Below are positions 51,721 to 61,470 of a stretch of DNA of 64,000 nucleotides, one piece after another. The notes below the pieces were generated by a model. It saw only the letters and a program-made list of their open reading frames with translations. It was not told the origin of the DNA and did not search any database. How positions within the stretch are numbered: position 1 is the first letter of the stretch; every line of letters begins with the position of its first letter. The position numbers were made by a program, and so were the translations under genes. Source of the stretch: Parus major (Eukaryota > Chordata > Aves > Passeriformes > Paridae); NCBI RefSeq assembly GCF_001522545.3, contig NC_031779.1, forward strand, positions 4,613,415-4,677,414, read 5' to 3'.

Positions 51721-54500
51721 CCTTTTATAGGCAGAGAGAGGAACACGATCTGGTCTGGGTTTGGCCCTTCTTTGGCAAGCTCTTTTGCATGTGAGGCAAA
51801 AAAACCACAACTTCTGGCTTATGGTCTGAAAGCACTGGAGTAACAGGTGTAGAAAAAAATTACAGAGTGTAGACATTTTCCAAAACTTTCAGAATTGCCC
51901 ATGACCATGCAGCATTAGGGCACCTGTATACAGCTGCATGTGACCTTCCATAGTCAATGACTGTGACCCCAAACTGAAAGATAAATTATTTACCTAATCA
52001 GAAAATCATCTTAATGCTCTAAAAAACCTTGAGAGCAGAACTCTTACTCTACTTAATTTACTGGGAATTTTCTGTGGACTTTTATGCAATTGAATTTTGA
52101 CCCTGAACCCCATCCTTTGTGTATAAGGCATTTGCAAGCATGAGTTGTGTGAGCTGTGCTGTAACTACAGGACTTTACACCTGAGAGATGAGAAAACTCA
52201 GCAGTGATAGGACAAGCAAGAAGGGACGAGCCTCCCCTCCTGGGGAGCTGTCTGTTGAGGGTCTTGTGTGTCCTCCTCTGCCATACACAATTCTTGTCAT
52301 TTGTAGGGAGAAACCACTGGTGCCACTCTTGCAAATGGCTGAATAAAAGGTATTTTACAAATGCAGCCTTTGGCTAGTGAGGAGTGCAGCTCAGGGTGGT
52401 CCAGCTTGTCCCATCCCCACGTACATTCAGGAGTGTGTCTGCTTCCCTCAGCCTCCAGATATACCCAACTTACAGCTCTAGCAAAGATGAGGAAGCTCTA
52501 GCTCAATGAAGAAATTAAAATGACTATTAATAATTTTCTGCAGATGTAGAAATCATTCAAATCTGCTTTCATGTCTGCTAGAATTCCTCCCTCTCTTTGT
52601 AAGAGTTCTCACAGTTGCAAACAAAACAACAATTTGGAGCCAAATTATGTGTAACAGGGATCAGCCCTCTCTTGATCCTCTTCCCTGTTCTCCAGAGAAC
52701 TTCTTTAACCTGAAAATTATATGGGTTAATTATGAAATTACATTCAACAAGGGCTCAAGTGCATTCAGCACAAACTGAGGAGAAACACAAACTGTTTGTG
52801 GTCTCCTTCAGCAGGTCCATGCAGACCTATTCCCATCCTTCTGTGTGTGAGTGGGCTCACTACTGGTCTGAACAGCCCAGCCCTGGGAAAAGCTAAGGAG
52901 AGGCAGGAGCACAGGGAGAGAAGACACGAGCTGTGGTTTCTGTGGGTCCAGCACTCCAGTGGGAAAGACCTGTGGGAGCTGTTCATGCTCCATTAGCCTT
53001 CAGGGAGGGATGTTTCAAGGCATAAGGCAAAAATGTTTTCAAGAACCTGGGATGCAGACAGCACCTTTCAGCTTCAGTATTCTGCTCCCAGAAGCACACA
53101 TCATTAAGATGAAGTGAAAGTTTGGTAGTCAGAGCCGCAGAGAGAATGCCCATTCAGGAGAGAAATACAGGAAGAAGGAGTGAATCTGATGATGATATTG
53201 CTCAAGTTGATAGAAAATTGCACTTTTGTGGTGTGGAAAAGGTGGGCTTGCAACTGTGTGAAGAAATGGTTGCCATGTGTGGCTAGCAGTGGAGAATTGT
53301 CTTCCTTGCTCTGAAATGGATGCTTTGTCCACCTTGATATTCTGCAGCAGTTTCCTGCCTGCCCTAACCTTTAAAGCAGTTCTTTCTGGCCAGAACTGGA
53401 TGACTTTCTGTGCTTTCATGTTCAGGTATTCCAAAAGACAGGCTCTGGTGACTTCTTGCTTGTTTCATGTGAGTTTGTATTTGTTTCATGTTTAATTTGT
53501 AATGCAGTGGTGCTGCTGTTAATAGGAATAAATGTGCCCCCTAATTAGTAGCTTAGACTATTAAAATATGGAACTAACATGCAGACCTGCTCAGGAGAAC
53601 AGCTTTGGGAGCAGGAGTTCCCAGATCTTCTGACAAGAAGCAGTTGTACTAGAGGTTTTTGAAGTCTGAGAAGGTACCTTAAGCTGTCAAGGTGATGGCT
53701 GGTGAGCCCATGCAGGGGTAGAACCAGGTCTGGGTTTTGGACTCAATCCCTACTTATTTATTGTCTACCTAGTAGCCATTAAAACAAGCAATGAGGATGG
53801 AAGCTGCAAACCTCAAAGTGCCTTGATGTCATTCCTGGAGAAAATATCTACAGGTGGGTGCTTGCAAACAAGCCCAGTACATGCAGGTGCTCTGTGCTAT
53901 CCATGGCAGTTGGGGGCAGTGGAAATGCTGAGCATTTTCCTGTGGTATAAGATTAGTCTTGGCTGTAATATCTCTCTAAGGAGCTGCTCTAATTAATGCA
54001 AAATACTCTACTTACTACTTAATTAATACCAAGGCCCTACAAAATAGTGCAAAATCAAGAGCTTTTATTTAGTAGTGCCTACAGCTGTGGTGTGAGTTAA
54101 CCTGTCAGAGTTGTTGTGGCCACATTAGGGATGTGTAAGGGGAGGCAGCGAGGGCCTCCCTTGGATGCCAGAATGTTGTGCCCTGCTCTGGCTGCCTCAG
54201 TGCTGAGGGTCCCAGCAGAGGAAGGATGGCAGATATGGTACCCTCACATAGAAAAGCTGCACAAGGAAGGGCAGGGCTAGTCCTGAGCAGCACTTGGCAC
54301 CCTCTGATCACTGCTGTGAAGAGTGGCCATGTCTCTGGTGCCCGCTGTTTGCTCGCAGTGCACAGATGAACTCGGCAGTGCTGCCGTGCCCTGTGGTGTG
54401 GGGCACGGGCACAGGGCAAGGCCAGTGCTGGATAAAGGGCAGGATCTGAGGTTCTCCCTGCACTCCCCTGGCCACAGCCCTCGCCCTGTGAAGGGCAGCA

Positions 54501-54706
54501 GCCCCAGTGTGCCCCGAGTGTGGCATTCCTGGTGTGCCCTGAGTGTGACAGCCCCAGTGTGGCATTCCTGGTGTGCCCTGTGACATTCCCGGTGTGCCCT
54601 GAGTGTGGCATTCCCGGTGTGCTCTGAGTGTGACATTCCTGGTGTGCCCTGAGTGTAGCACTCCCCTGAGTGTGGCACTCCCCTGAGTGTGGCACTCCCA
54701 GTGTGC
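54501..54706. repeat. minisatellite, 25-bp and 17-bp related units
   Basis: Degenerate tandem units begin GTGTGGCATTCC(C/T)GGTGTGCC. About five copies are near 25 bp, followed by three 17-bp derivatives (GTGTGGCACTCCCCTGA type). Neither period is divisible by three, so the array stays open in all three minus frames and produces long but meaningless open frames of 241, 188 and 150 codons that should not be annotated as genes. Confidence 0.88.
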
Positions 54707-55059
54707 ACAGAGCCCCGAGCAGCCCCGGAGAGCAGACAGGCAGGAACCCTTCCCAGGCATTTCGAGAAGGGGCTGAAGGAGCTGCGATTCTTAGGGCAAA
54801 GGGCGGCTCTTCCTTCTTTTCTCTTTGCAAATAGAAGCGTCACCTTCCAAACTGTACTGTGGCTCTGCCAGAAAAATCTGGAACCTTTTTTTTTTTTCCC
54901 TTTTTTTTAATTCCTTTTTAAAAATTTTTTTTGGTTGTTGTTGTTGTATTGTATTTTTTTCCGAGCAAGGGTGCCAGTGCAACTTGCCCTGTAGCGCAAA
55001 GGGACCCAGAAAGAGAGAAGATAAAATGAATTTAAATTCCAAAGGGGTTTCAGTGCTGG
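54707..55059. other. unique spacer with T-rich tract
   Basis: No gene. The stretch links the minisatellite to the candidate regulatory region and includes a long T-rich stretch (about 54886-54960). Confidence 0.5.
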
Positions 55060-55620
55060 TTTCCTAGTCCCCGAGTCAGCAATGTGTTTGTGAAAATTCA
55101 GCCTTTTTGTCTCTCAGAAAAAAGGGCTAAATCTACATCGGTGGCCCAGTCTAGGTTTGCTATTCTTTGCATTTTCTATTCAAGTGAATGAGAGTGAATG
55201 AAGTGGCCTGGGACCCTTTATTTGATCTACTCAATTGCATAAAGTGACAGAATTCTAATATATTTGTTTAATGCTCTTCAATGGGGCTTTCACTTTCTAG
55301 CTTGCAAATGAAGCCTCGATCTGCAAAGTTTTGTCCTTTTTTTCTTTCTACCTTTTTTTTTTTTCCTGGCAGAGGGACCATATTTCATAACTTGGGCTAC
55401 GGTTTGAAGTGATTTCAAGAGGAGTTTTAGACTCGAAAAGTGGGAAATAAAGAAACAGATGTGAAGTTATTGTAAATTCTTATAGTGGGCTCCGGGGCTA
55501 TTGTAAACCCACTGCAGGCGGTCCAAAGCCTCTCTTTTTCATGCTGTAATTGAAACATATTAATTAGATAATTTGTTGTTAGTTTAAAAGAAACAAATAC
55601 AGCCCCTCCAAGGCTTCGCA
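55060..55620. promoter_or_regulatory. candidate conserved element 3' of FOXB1
   Basis: From here the sequence is repeat-free with retained CpGs and enhancer-like motifs: ATTGCATAAAGTGACAG near 55234, GCTTGCAAATGAAGCC near 55299, and TGTAATTGAAACATATTAATTAGATAATTTG near 55544 with TAATTA homeodomain cores. No open frame or splice pattern supports coding function. Its position about 3-4 kb past the FOXB1 3' end suits a proximal cis-regulatory element. Conservation is inferred from texture only. Confidence 0.35.
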
Positions 55621-55960
55621 GCCTCGGTTTCTTTTTGTTAACAAAAACAAAACAAAAAAAAACAACCAACCCACGAAGTGACATTTATATTAAGATTCCA
55701 AGATAATTCGGCATTGAAGTTGATGAAGCTGCTAAGTTTTTTCTCCCTTTCCCAAGGATCACTTTTGAAAAAAGTCTGGCTCATAAAATTCCCTCTCAGG
55801 GGTCGCCGGGGAGTTCTTTTCTCCCTACCTGGCACAGACCGCCCTTCCCTGCAAGGCGCGGTTCGAGAGAAAATAAATATTCCGAGTGAGAAAGAGCTGG
55901 CTGTCTTCAATAGAGGATTCAGTCCTGTGGGGTGGTGTCTTCTCACATGTCGAGGGGAGA

Positions 55961-56055
55961 GAAAACAAAACAAAACAAGACCACAAAAAAAAAAGAAAAA
56001 AAAAGGAAAAAAAAAAAAAAAAAAAGAAAAAAACCCACACACACAAAAAAAACCC
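55961..56055. repeat. purine-rich poly(A/G) tract
   Basis: An almost uninterrupted A-rich strand with a few G and C, ending in CACACACA. The minus strand is a matching polypyrimidine run. Long open frames here on both strands are homopolymer translation (poly-Lys / poly-Phe). Confidence 0.88.
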
Positions 56056-56384
56056 GGCGGCCGAGAAAGGATTCACATACCATGCGCTGACATGAAGCAA
56101 AGCCCCGAGCCGCCAAGCCCGGCTGCGTTCTCGGGCTTACCTTGCACAGCCGGGCTCCAACCCATCCTCCGGAAGAAAAGAGCTTTCTCCTGAAATTAAC
56201 GGTGTCTTTGCATTAAGTACGCCTAGCTTATAATGTGTTACTGGCAAATAAATAAAATAAAAATAATAATAAAAAAGAATCCCCCCCGACCCCCCACGAA
56301 ACACGACGGAGAGCTCGGCCGTGCCTGATTCCCTCGTCCCCCCCTCGTCCCTTCCCTCCGCGCTGTTGTCTGTTGCTGCTCTAT

Positions 56385-56510
56385 TTCAGATCTGTGTTTA
56401 TTGACATTGGACTTGAGCCATTAGGGAGATTTAACAAGTCAAAGCAGTAAATTCAAGCGACGCGCTGAGCTGCGTATTTGTTTGAAATGAGCATCACATT
56501 TGGGGAAGCG
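56385..56510. promoter_or_regulatory. candidate conserved element
   Basis: A unique block with CpG-containing segments in otherwise AT-rich DNA: TCTGTGTTTATTGACATTGG (a forkhead-like TGTTTA plus ATTG), AAGCAGTAAATTCAAGCGACG and GCGTATTTGTTTGAAATGAGC. The forkhead-type cores invite the idea of autoregulation by FOXB1, but that is speculation. Confidence 0.3.
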
Positions 56511-56619
56511 GTCGGAGATGTGCGGAGGAGCGCGGAGGCTCCGCGGGCTGCGCGCTGGGGACCGCGGCCAGGGACAGGGAGCGCTGGCCAGGGGTGTCCC
56601 CGGGCTCGGATAATCGCAG

Positions 56620-56780
56620 AGATAAAGAGGAAAATAGCACTTTAAATGTACGGTGGCGAGTCACACACTCGCATTATGCAGCGAGAAACCTATCGCACTT
56701 TTTTGAAGTATTTTGCTTTGGGGTATAATTTTTCAGATCTTTATCTCCGCCATTACTCTATAGTTAAAAAAAAAACTCTG
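56620..56780. promoter_or_regulatory. candidate conserved element
   Basis: Sequence such as TGTACGGTGGCGAGTCACAC, CATTATGCAGCGAGAAACC and TTCAGATCTTTATCTCCGCC shows retained CpGs without coding potential. It lies just beyond a GC-rich patch (56510-56600) downstream of FOXB1. Confidence 0.28.
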
Positions 56781-56984
56781 AAAGTGCAGCTTCATCTTGT
56801 TTGTTTGGCTTGGATTTCATCTTTGAGGATTTGTTCTGACTGCTAGATCTTTAAGGAAAAAAGGGAAGGAGAAAAAGCTTTTTCGTTGTCTAAAAATGTA
56901 GGTCATCGCTTGTTTAGGAAAAGTTTGTCAAGTTATGTGTCCATTGATCTGGTGATAAGTTTTGAATGCTTTCTTTAACTGATC

Positions 56985-57480
56985 GTGTTGATATAATCGT
57001 GAGTTGGACTTGATGAATGAGTTCAGTTGTCCCCCATCTGACAAGCTTTAGCAGCTTCATGCATTTTAATCAGCCCAATGATTCATGTATTTTCCACCTT
57101 TTTTCTGTGTGTGGGATCCATTCTTTAAAAAAAAAAAAAAATGGTCACAACTGGATTAATTGCCCTCTACATTAATCTTAAAACTTTTGCAAGGACCTTG
57201 TGGTGTGTAGTAGGGAAATGGGGATGTCACTTACTGTGTTTATGGTCCAGAAATTCAGAGAGAGATCAGTCGGAGACAAAACCTCTGTAACATCATTGCC
57301 ATAGAATTCGTGAATCCTGCCGCTTCATTAGAATACAATGTCGTTTTCTTGCTGGTAAGCACTTCAGTATGTGGCTGTCTTGTAACTGTGCTCGCAGAAT
57401 GCCTCATCTCCAAGGCATTTATTTACTCATCTCACTAGATGGCTTCTCTAATTTTCAACAGTTGCAGAATCCTTGTAAAA
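56985..57480. promoter_or_regulatory. candidate conserved element cluster
   Basis: A repeat-free block apart from an A15 run at 57127-57141. It carries CATGCATTTTAATCAGCCCA and AATGATTCATG near 57058-57090, and CATTGCCATAGAATTCGTGA and CTTCATTAGAATACAATGTCG near 57293-57345. CpGs in AT-rich context suggest constraint. No coding frame is present. Confidence 0.3.
57127..57141. repeat. poly(A) run (A15)
   Basis: Fifteen consecutive A inside the candidate regulatory cluster. Confidence 0.9.
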
Positions 57481-58690
57481 TCCCTAGCAGATTTGGGGAA
57501 TCCAACTAGAAAGTGCCCAGAATCCAGTTTTCATTGTAATTGCTTTGCCCTTACTTTTTAAAAGGGACTGTATATTGAATTATAGAAAAACAGGTACAAC
57601 AGCGTTACACTTCACAAACTACAGGTTTGGAAAAGTGTTGATCAATAAGGATGGAGAAATTCTAGCAGTCATTGGACTAACTTGTGCTTGAGGAGATTTA
57701 AATGCCAGGTAAAAGGCTACAATAGCTCACTTTTCCTCAAAAAGCATTTTGCAATGCCACTTGTAAGAAAAAACACCACTGGAAAAAAAAAATCTGTGTT
57801 CTCAGTCTTAAAAAATGTAACTAATTCGTTAAAGATTTTTTTATGATTGATCTGTATTGCAGAAGCTTACTAATTTTTATACATTTTAGAGAAAATGTAA
57901 CTGGGAGTAAGTAGGTGATGAGTACAGATAGACACAGGCATGAATGTAATAGGTGCTTATATTCGGTGTAAGTGTATAGGGCACAAATGCAGATGTGTGT
58001 GTATGCATAGATGTACAGATATATAGATATAAACCCCACAGAATATGTTCTCTCTTTGTTAAAGTGGCGAAGTTATGCTACATTAATAACTATACTATCC
58101 CTGCTTGAAAAGGCTGTTTAGATTATCTAAATATTGGAATAACGCCATTCCTTCATCATGAACTAGTGTTTTTACTTTTCTCGTGTAAAGTCCTTAAAAA
58201 GACAAATAAGAAACTAAATCTGCATTTACATATTTTAATGAGAAAATATTATTTGGACGACTAGGTTCATAATTTAACGTAGACACTTTTTAACCTTTGT
58301 CTTAAAACACACATGCTGGGAACAAGAACACCAATATTTAAAATGCCATGCTTATTCTGTACAGGAAAAAAAAGTTTAAAAGAAATGTCCTTACAGTTTC
58401 AATCGACACTAATGCTGTTTAGAGGGGGGTGTTCTCTTTTTTTTCTCTTAACTTAAGCAGTTCACAACAGAACAACAGTTCAGTTTCCAGCAAACTACCT
58501 AAAACTAGAAAGGAGTATATCAAACAAAAGTGCATTTTACACATTTTATAATCATTCATATGCACAACCATTTACAGTTTCCCTAGCCGCCTCACTCTTG
58601 TCTGCAAAGCTCCAGCAGAAATCAGAATGACCTCCACAGTTTGTACCTGGTATTGTATTACTTTTCCACATTTCATCGGTGGCTTCAACA
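57481..58690. other. non-coding DNA beyond the FOXB1 3' end
   Basis: AT-rich, without a supported gene. The part near 58.4-58.69 kb could belong to a longer FOXB1 3' UTR isoform if the signals at 58694-58744 are bypassed. Confidence 0.45.
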
Positions 58691-58693
58691 GCT

Positions 58694-58744
58694 TTTATTT
58701 AAGCTATGTCGGTCCGTGTGCTCGGTAACAAGTTTATTTTTATT
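58694..58744 (-). terminator. candidate FOXB1 poly(A) signals
   Basis: Three minus-strand AATAAA hexamers are seen as TTTATT on the plus strand at 58739-58744, 58733-58738 and 58694-58699. They are the first such cluster downstream of the FOXB1 stop codon. AT-rich DNA yields this hexamer by chance, so usage is inferred from position. Confidence 0.35.
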
Positions 58745-58800
58745 AGAATTATGGTTGTTGTTTGTTTTGAAGCTATGGAGTAAATAGCCACTAAATTTTA

Positions 58801-58857
58801 AAAATAACAACAACAGCCAAAAAAAAAAAACCCAACAAAAACCAACAAAAAAGAAAA
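58801..58857. repeat. A/C-rich low-complexity tract
   Basis: Repeated CAACA/CCAACAAAA with a central A run, inside the candidate FOXB1 3' UTR. It reads as U/G-rich on the transcript strand. Confidence 0.85.
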
Positions 58858-59093
58858 CCTCGTCTCCCCCAAACCTTCGGGTTAACCAGAAGTTAACAAA
58901 CAAGTCAACTCCTCTTTCACCTGAAAACTACAGTAAACATCCACGTTACAACAGGTACTCCAAAAGGACCTCATCTGATTTACAGTACAGACGCAAGTTC
59001 AGTATTTACATTAAAACAGGCTCTTTGTAAACATGATAGGTGTGGCGTGGGTCCCGCTCCGCGCCGCCCCCGGCGCTCCCTCGGCCGCTCCCT

Positions 59094-59286
59094 GCCCCGC
59101 TGCAGCCCGGCCCCGCTGCAGCCCGGCCCCNNNNNNNNNNNNNNNNNNNNNNNNNNNNNNNNNNNNNNNNNNNNNNNNNNNNNNNNNNNNNNNNNNNNNN
59201 NNNNNNNNNNNNNNNNNNNNNNNCCGGCCCCGCTGCAGCCCGGCCCCGCTGCAGCCCGGCCCCGCTGCAGCCCGGCCCCGCTGCAG
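59094..59286. repeat. 16-bp GC-rich minisatellite (contains assembly gap)
   Basis: The unit is GCTGCAGCCCGGCCCC. About two exact copies precede and four follow a run of N. All visible copies are essentially identical, pointing to a recently expanded or homogenised array. On the FOXB1 strand each unit has G4 and G3 runs, which may explain poor sequencing. The true copy number is unknown. Confidence 0.93.
59131..59223. other. assembly gap (93 N)
   Basis: Unknown bases lie wholly inside the 16-bp repeat. The left flank ends at a unit boundary and the right flank resumes with the last 8 nt of a unit, so an in-phase array would need 16k+8 bases (88 or 104, for example). The stated 93 does not fit, so the gap length is an estimate or the array is imperfect inside. 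Confidence 0.97.
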
Positions 59287-59434
59287 CGGACGGGACATGC
59301 ACCCACACAAAGGACACCCAGCGCTTCACGGCGTTCCCAAGACCCGAGCCTCTGCTGCTTGGAGGCTGGAAACGGCGCTGCTCTCATGCAGTGACACGGC
59401 AGCCATCCTTGTTTATGGTACTAAGGACTGGTCC

Positions 59435-59442
59435 TATATAAA
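59435..59442 (+). promoter_or_regulatory. TATA-like motif on the strand antisense to FOXB1
   Basis: TATATAAA stands out in GC-rich surroundings, 78 bp before the ATG of a 501-codon open frame that runs antisense through FOXB1. On the minus strand it would simply be part of the 3' UTR. There is no other promoter evidence. Confidence 0.2.
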
Positions 59443-59867
59443 CCCCTGCTTTTCCCCGGACAAAAGAAGGGGAAGGGGCATCGTCGAGCCAGGCTCTCCT
59501 GGTCGCCGACAAATCGAAGATGCCTGAAGTACTTTTGGAAAAACTAGCGATGCAAGTGGCAGCTCCTACCGGGCGGGAGGGGGCGGGCCGGGCCGGTTCC
59601 TTTCGCCTCAGAAGAACGGAAAACAAAGTTCAGAAGCAGGGGAGAAACCGAGCCGCGAGGGAGGGCTCGGCTGAAAGGGCGAAGCGGAAAGGGAGCTCAC
59701 GCGAACGGCAAACCTCAGTTTCCCGCGGGGAGCTGTCTCTGCTTTCGAGGAAAAGAGTAGAGAGGAGAGGGGAAAGAAGCGGAAGGAGGGGAGAGAAGGG
59801 GAGGGAGGAGAGCTCCGTGGAAACTTTGGGAGAAAGGGGAAGGCAGCGTCCGTGCAGGCGGCCCGGG

Positions 59868-60830
59868 TCAGTGCACAGCCACGGAGTGCAGGGCGGGCGC
59901 CGGGCTGGTGAGAGTCTCGCTGGGGGTGGCCGGGCTGCTTTGGCTGGTGGCCGTCTGCGAGGACGTGGGGCTCAGGGAGGGCGGCGAGTTCGAGAGGATG
60001 GTGGGGATGGGCGCGGGCAGGGCGGGCAGGGCTGGCACCGCTGCAGGGGTCGGCTTGATGGGGACGGGGATGGCCGGCAAAGTCTGCCCCCCATGGCAGA
60101 GCGGTTTGATGGGCACGCCGTAGGCGCCGTACTCGCTGCTGGCCATGGAGATGGGGGTGGCAGTGTCGATCATGCCGGAGCCGTACATGTGGGGCCAGCC
60201 CGTGCCAATGGAGCTGCCCACCGTAGTCAATTGATTGGGGAGGGGGTAGGCGGCCGGCATGGGCTGCATCGTGGAAAAGGCGAGGCCCCCGGGCATCTTG
60301 TACTCTCTGGCGATGATGTTCTCGATGGCGAAGGGGTGCTTGAAGCTGGAGGGCTGGGACACGCCGAGATTGTACGTGGACATCTGGGGCAGGTGTGTGC
60401 CGGTGGCCGCAAGGGCGCTGAGCCGCAGCTTCGCTTGCTGCTGCAGGTACTGAGCCGCGTCCGCCGGCTTGCTGGGGGCCAGGTGGTCCGACTTGACCAC
60501 CTTGAAGCGCTTGCGGCGGCGCAGGAAGCTGCCGTTCTCGAACATGTCCCCGCAGCTGGGGTGCAGCGCCCAGAAGCTGCCCTTGCCCGGCTGGTCGGGG
60601 CGGCGAGGGATCTTGATGAAGCAGTCGTTGAAGGAGAGGTTGTGGCGAAGGGAGTTCTGCCAGCGCTGTGTGTTCTCCCGATAGTAGGGGAAGCGGTCCA
60701 TGATGAACTTGTAGATCTCGCTCAGGGGCAGCATCTTCTCCGGGGAGCTCTGGATCGCCATGGCGGTCAGCGAGATGTAGGAGTAGGGAGGCTTCTGATC
60801 GCTGTAAGTGTTTCTGCCCGGGCGAGGCAT
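59868..60830 (-). CDS. FOXB1: forkhead box protein B1
   Basis: A 320-residue nuclear DNA-binding transcription factor encoded in one exon. The N-terminus [18 protein letters not shown] leads into the winged-helix forkhead domain at about residues 13-107. The recognition helix NSLRHNLS sits at 59-66, wing 1 ([12 protein letters not shown]) at 76-87 and the basic wing-2/nuclear-localisation stretch RRRKRFK at 104-110. The C-terminus holds the FOXB1-type segment [16 protein letters not shown], a Pro/Ala-rich stretch ([20 protein letters not shown]), a Ser/Thr-rich tail and the end LHSVAVH. The human protein is, from memory, 325 residues, so the length is normal; paralogue FOXB2 is much longer and differs in the C-terminus. 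The start has A at -3 (CGAAGATG), and the stop is TGA. In vertebrates FOXB1 acts in diencephalon, mammillary-body and neural-tube development. No frameshift or missing domain residue is seen. Confidence 0.98.
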   Translation of the reverse strand: MPRPGRNTYSDQKPPYSYISLTAMAIQSSPEKMLPLSEIYKFIMDRFPYYRENTQRWQNSLRHNLSFNDCFIKIPRRPDQPGKGSFWALHPSCGDMFENGSFLRRRKRFKVVKSDHLAPSKPADAAQYLQQQAKLRLSALAATGTHLPQMSTYNLGVSQPSSFKHPFAIENIIAREYKMPGGLAFSTMQPMPAAYPLPNQLTTVGSSIGTGWPHMYGSGMIDTATPISMASSEYGAYGVPIKPLCHGGQTLPAIPVPIKPTPAAVPALPALPAPIPTILSNSPPSLSPTSSQTATSQSSPATPSETLTSPAPALHSVAVH

Positions 60831-60854
60831 CTTCGCTCGGCGACCCGCGGAGAT
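60831..60854 (-). other. FOXB1 5' UTR part of coding exon
   Basis: 24 nt lie between the predicted splice acceptor and the start codon, on the minus strand. Confidence 0.5.
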
Positions 60855-61258
60855 CTGCAGAAGGGCAGCGACAAGGGGAGGGGGGCGGGAGGAGGGGGTA
60901 GAGGGGTCAGTCCGAGGGGATTTGCACGGACACCCAGTCGGGTCAGCCGGTGGCTCTGGGGCCGGGCTGGAGAAAGGAAGGGAAGGGACACGGTGGATCT
61001 CAGCCCTCGGAAGGGGGGACGGTGAGGTGCAGACGAGGGCAGGAGAAAACAGTCCGGAGCCCTTTGCCGCCGCAGGGGGGAAAAGCGATGTGCTTCTCCC
61101 AGCTCCGGCCTCCCTCAGCCTGGCCTTCCCGCAGGAGCCCGCGTCCGGAAAGTTACTCTAGTGATAGCTCTGTCTTCTGGTCTCGACGAGGAGAAGGGGA
61201 CCCCATCCCCTCCCCTCGACTCCCACCCAACTCCATGCCAGCCCCTGCATATGCCCAC
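60855..61258 (-). other. predicted FOXB1 5'-UTR intron (404 bp)
   Basis: Read on the minus strand, the acceptor is CTTCTGCAG|ATCTCC, preceded by a polypyrimidine tract of about 45 nt (purines on the plus strand at 60860-60905). A branch-point-like CTGAC lies at 60906-60910, about 52 nt upstream of the acceptor. A matching donor AAG|GTGGGC lies at 61253-61261. As I recall, human FOXB1 also has a non-coding first exon. The acceptor is strong; the donor choice is less certain because other GT sites exist upstream. Confidence 0.5.
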
Positions 61259-61440
61259 CTTAAAGTTGCTGGAAGTTGACAGTCCGCATCCGGGACGCAG
61301 CTGAGAGTCCGGACTCTTTCCCAGCCCTCTCCTCCGGCGTGTTTCTCGCCCCTTCCGCGGCCACGCTGCTCCGGTTTAGTCCTGAGGAGGCAGCGAGCTG
61401 GCTTGGTTTTGGGAATCCTCTTGTACACCCCTCCCTTCGC
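61259..61440 (-). other. predicted FOXB1 5' non-coding exon
   Basis: This is the segment between the predicted donor and the likely transcription start, placed about 30 bp downstream of a TATA-like GTGTAAAAG (plus-strand complement at 61462-61470). The 5' boundary is an estimate. Confidence 0.35.
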
Positions 61441-61461
61441 CTCCGCGGGCTGAATCAGCTT

Positions 61462-61470
61462 CTTTTACAC
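61462..61470 (-). promoter_or_regulatory. TATA-like element, FOXB1 promoter
   Basis: GTGTAAAAG on the minus strand, just upstream of the predicted first exon in GC-rich context. It is a weak match, and a CpG-island promoter could work without it. Confidence 0.25.

Larger units (their letters stand above)
46001..54500. other. gene-free desert block
   Basis: No supported gene or RNA. The block contains an inverted repeat at 46628-46656 and A-rich tracts at 50740-50819 and 51625-51720. The longest open frame is 126 codons (48.9-49.2 kb, minus) and has no recognisable domain. Confidence 0.5.
58691..59867 (-). other. FOXB1 3' UTR (candidate extent)
   Basis: On the minus strand the region after the FOXB1 stop runs uninterrupted by other features to a cluster of polyadenylation signals near 58.7 kb, implying a 3' UTR of about 1.1-1.2 kb. 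It contains the 16-bp GC-rich minisatellite and assembly gap. The exact end needs RNA data. Confidence 0.4.
59700..61150. promoter_or_regulatory. CpG island over FOXB1
   Basis: The block is strongly GC-rich with frequent CpG dinucleotides across the coding exon, the candidate intron and the 5' exon, in sharp contrast to the AT-rich desert. Developmental transcription-factor genes typically lie in such islands, often under Polycomb control in vertebrates. The exact bounds are visual estimates. Confidence 0.7.

Noticed and set aside
54105..54830. 241-codon minus-strand open frame with HTQG-like repeats
   Set aside because: It arises from the 25/17-bp minisatellite, which is open in all three minus frames. 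No domain is present outside the array.
55638..56193. Overlapping open frames of 134-171 codons on both strands
   Set aside because: They are built on the A-rich tract (poly-Lys on one strand, poly-Phe on the other) and have no family resemblance.
59520..61025. 501-codon plus-strand open frame
   Set aside because: It is antisense to FOXB1 with codon boundaries in register. Absence of stops follows from FOXB1 avoiding TTA, CTA and TCA codons in a GC-rich island. The translated product is Gly/Arg-rich with no domain.
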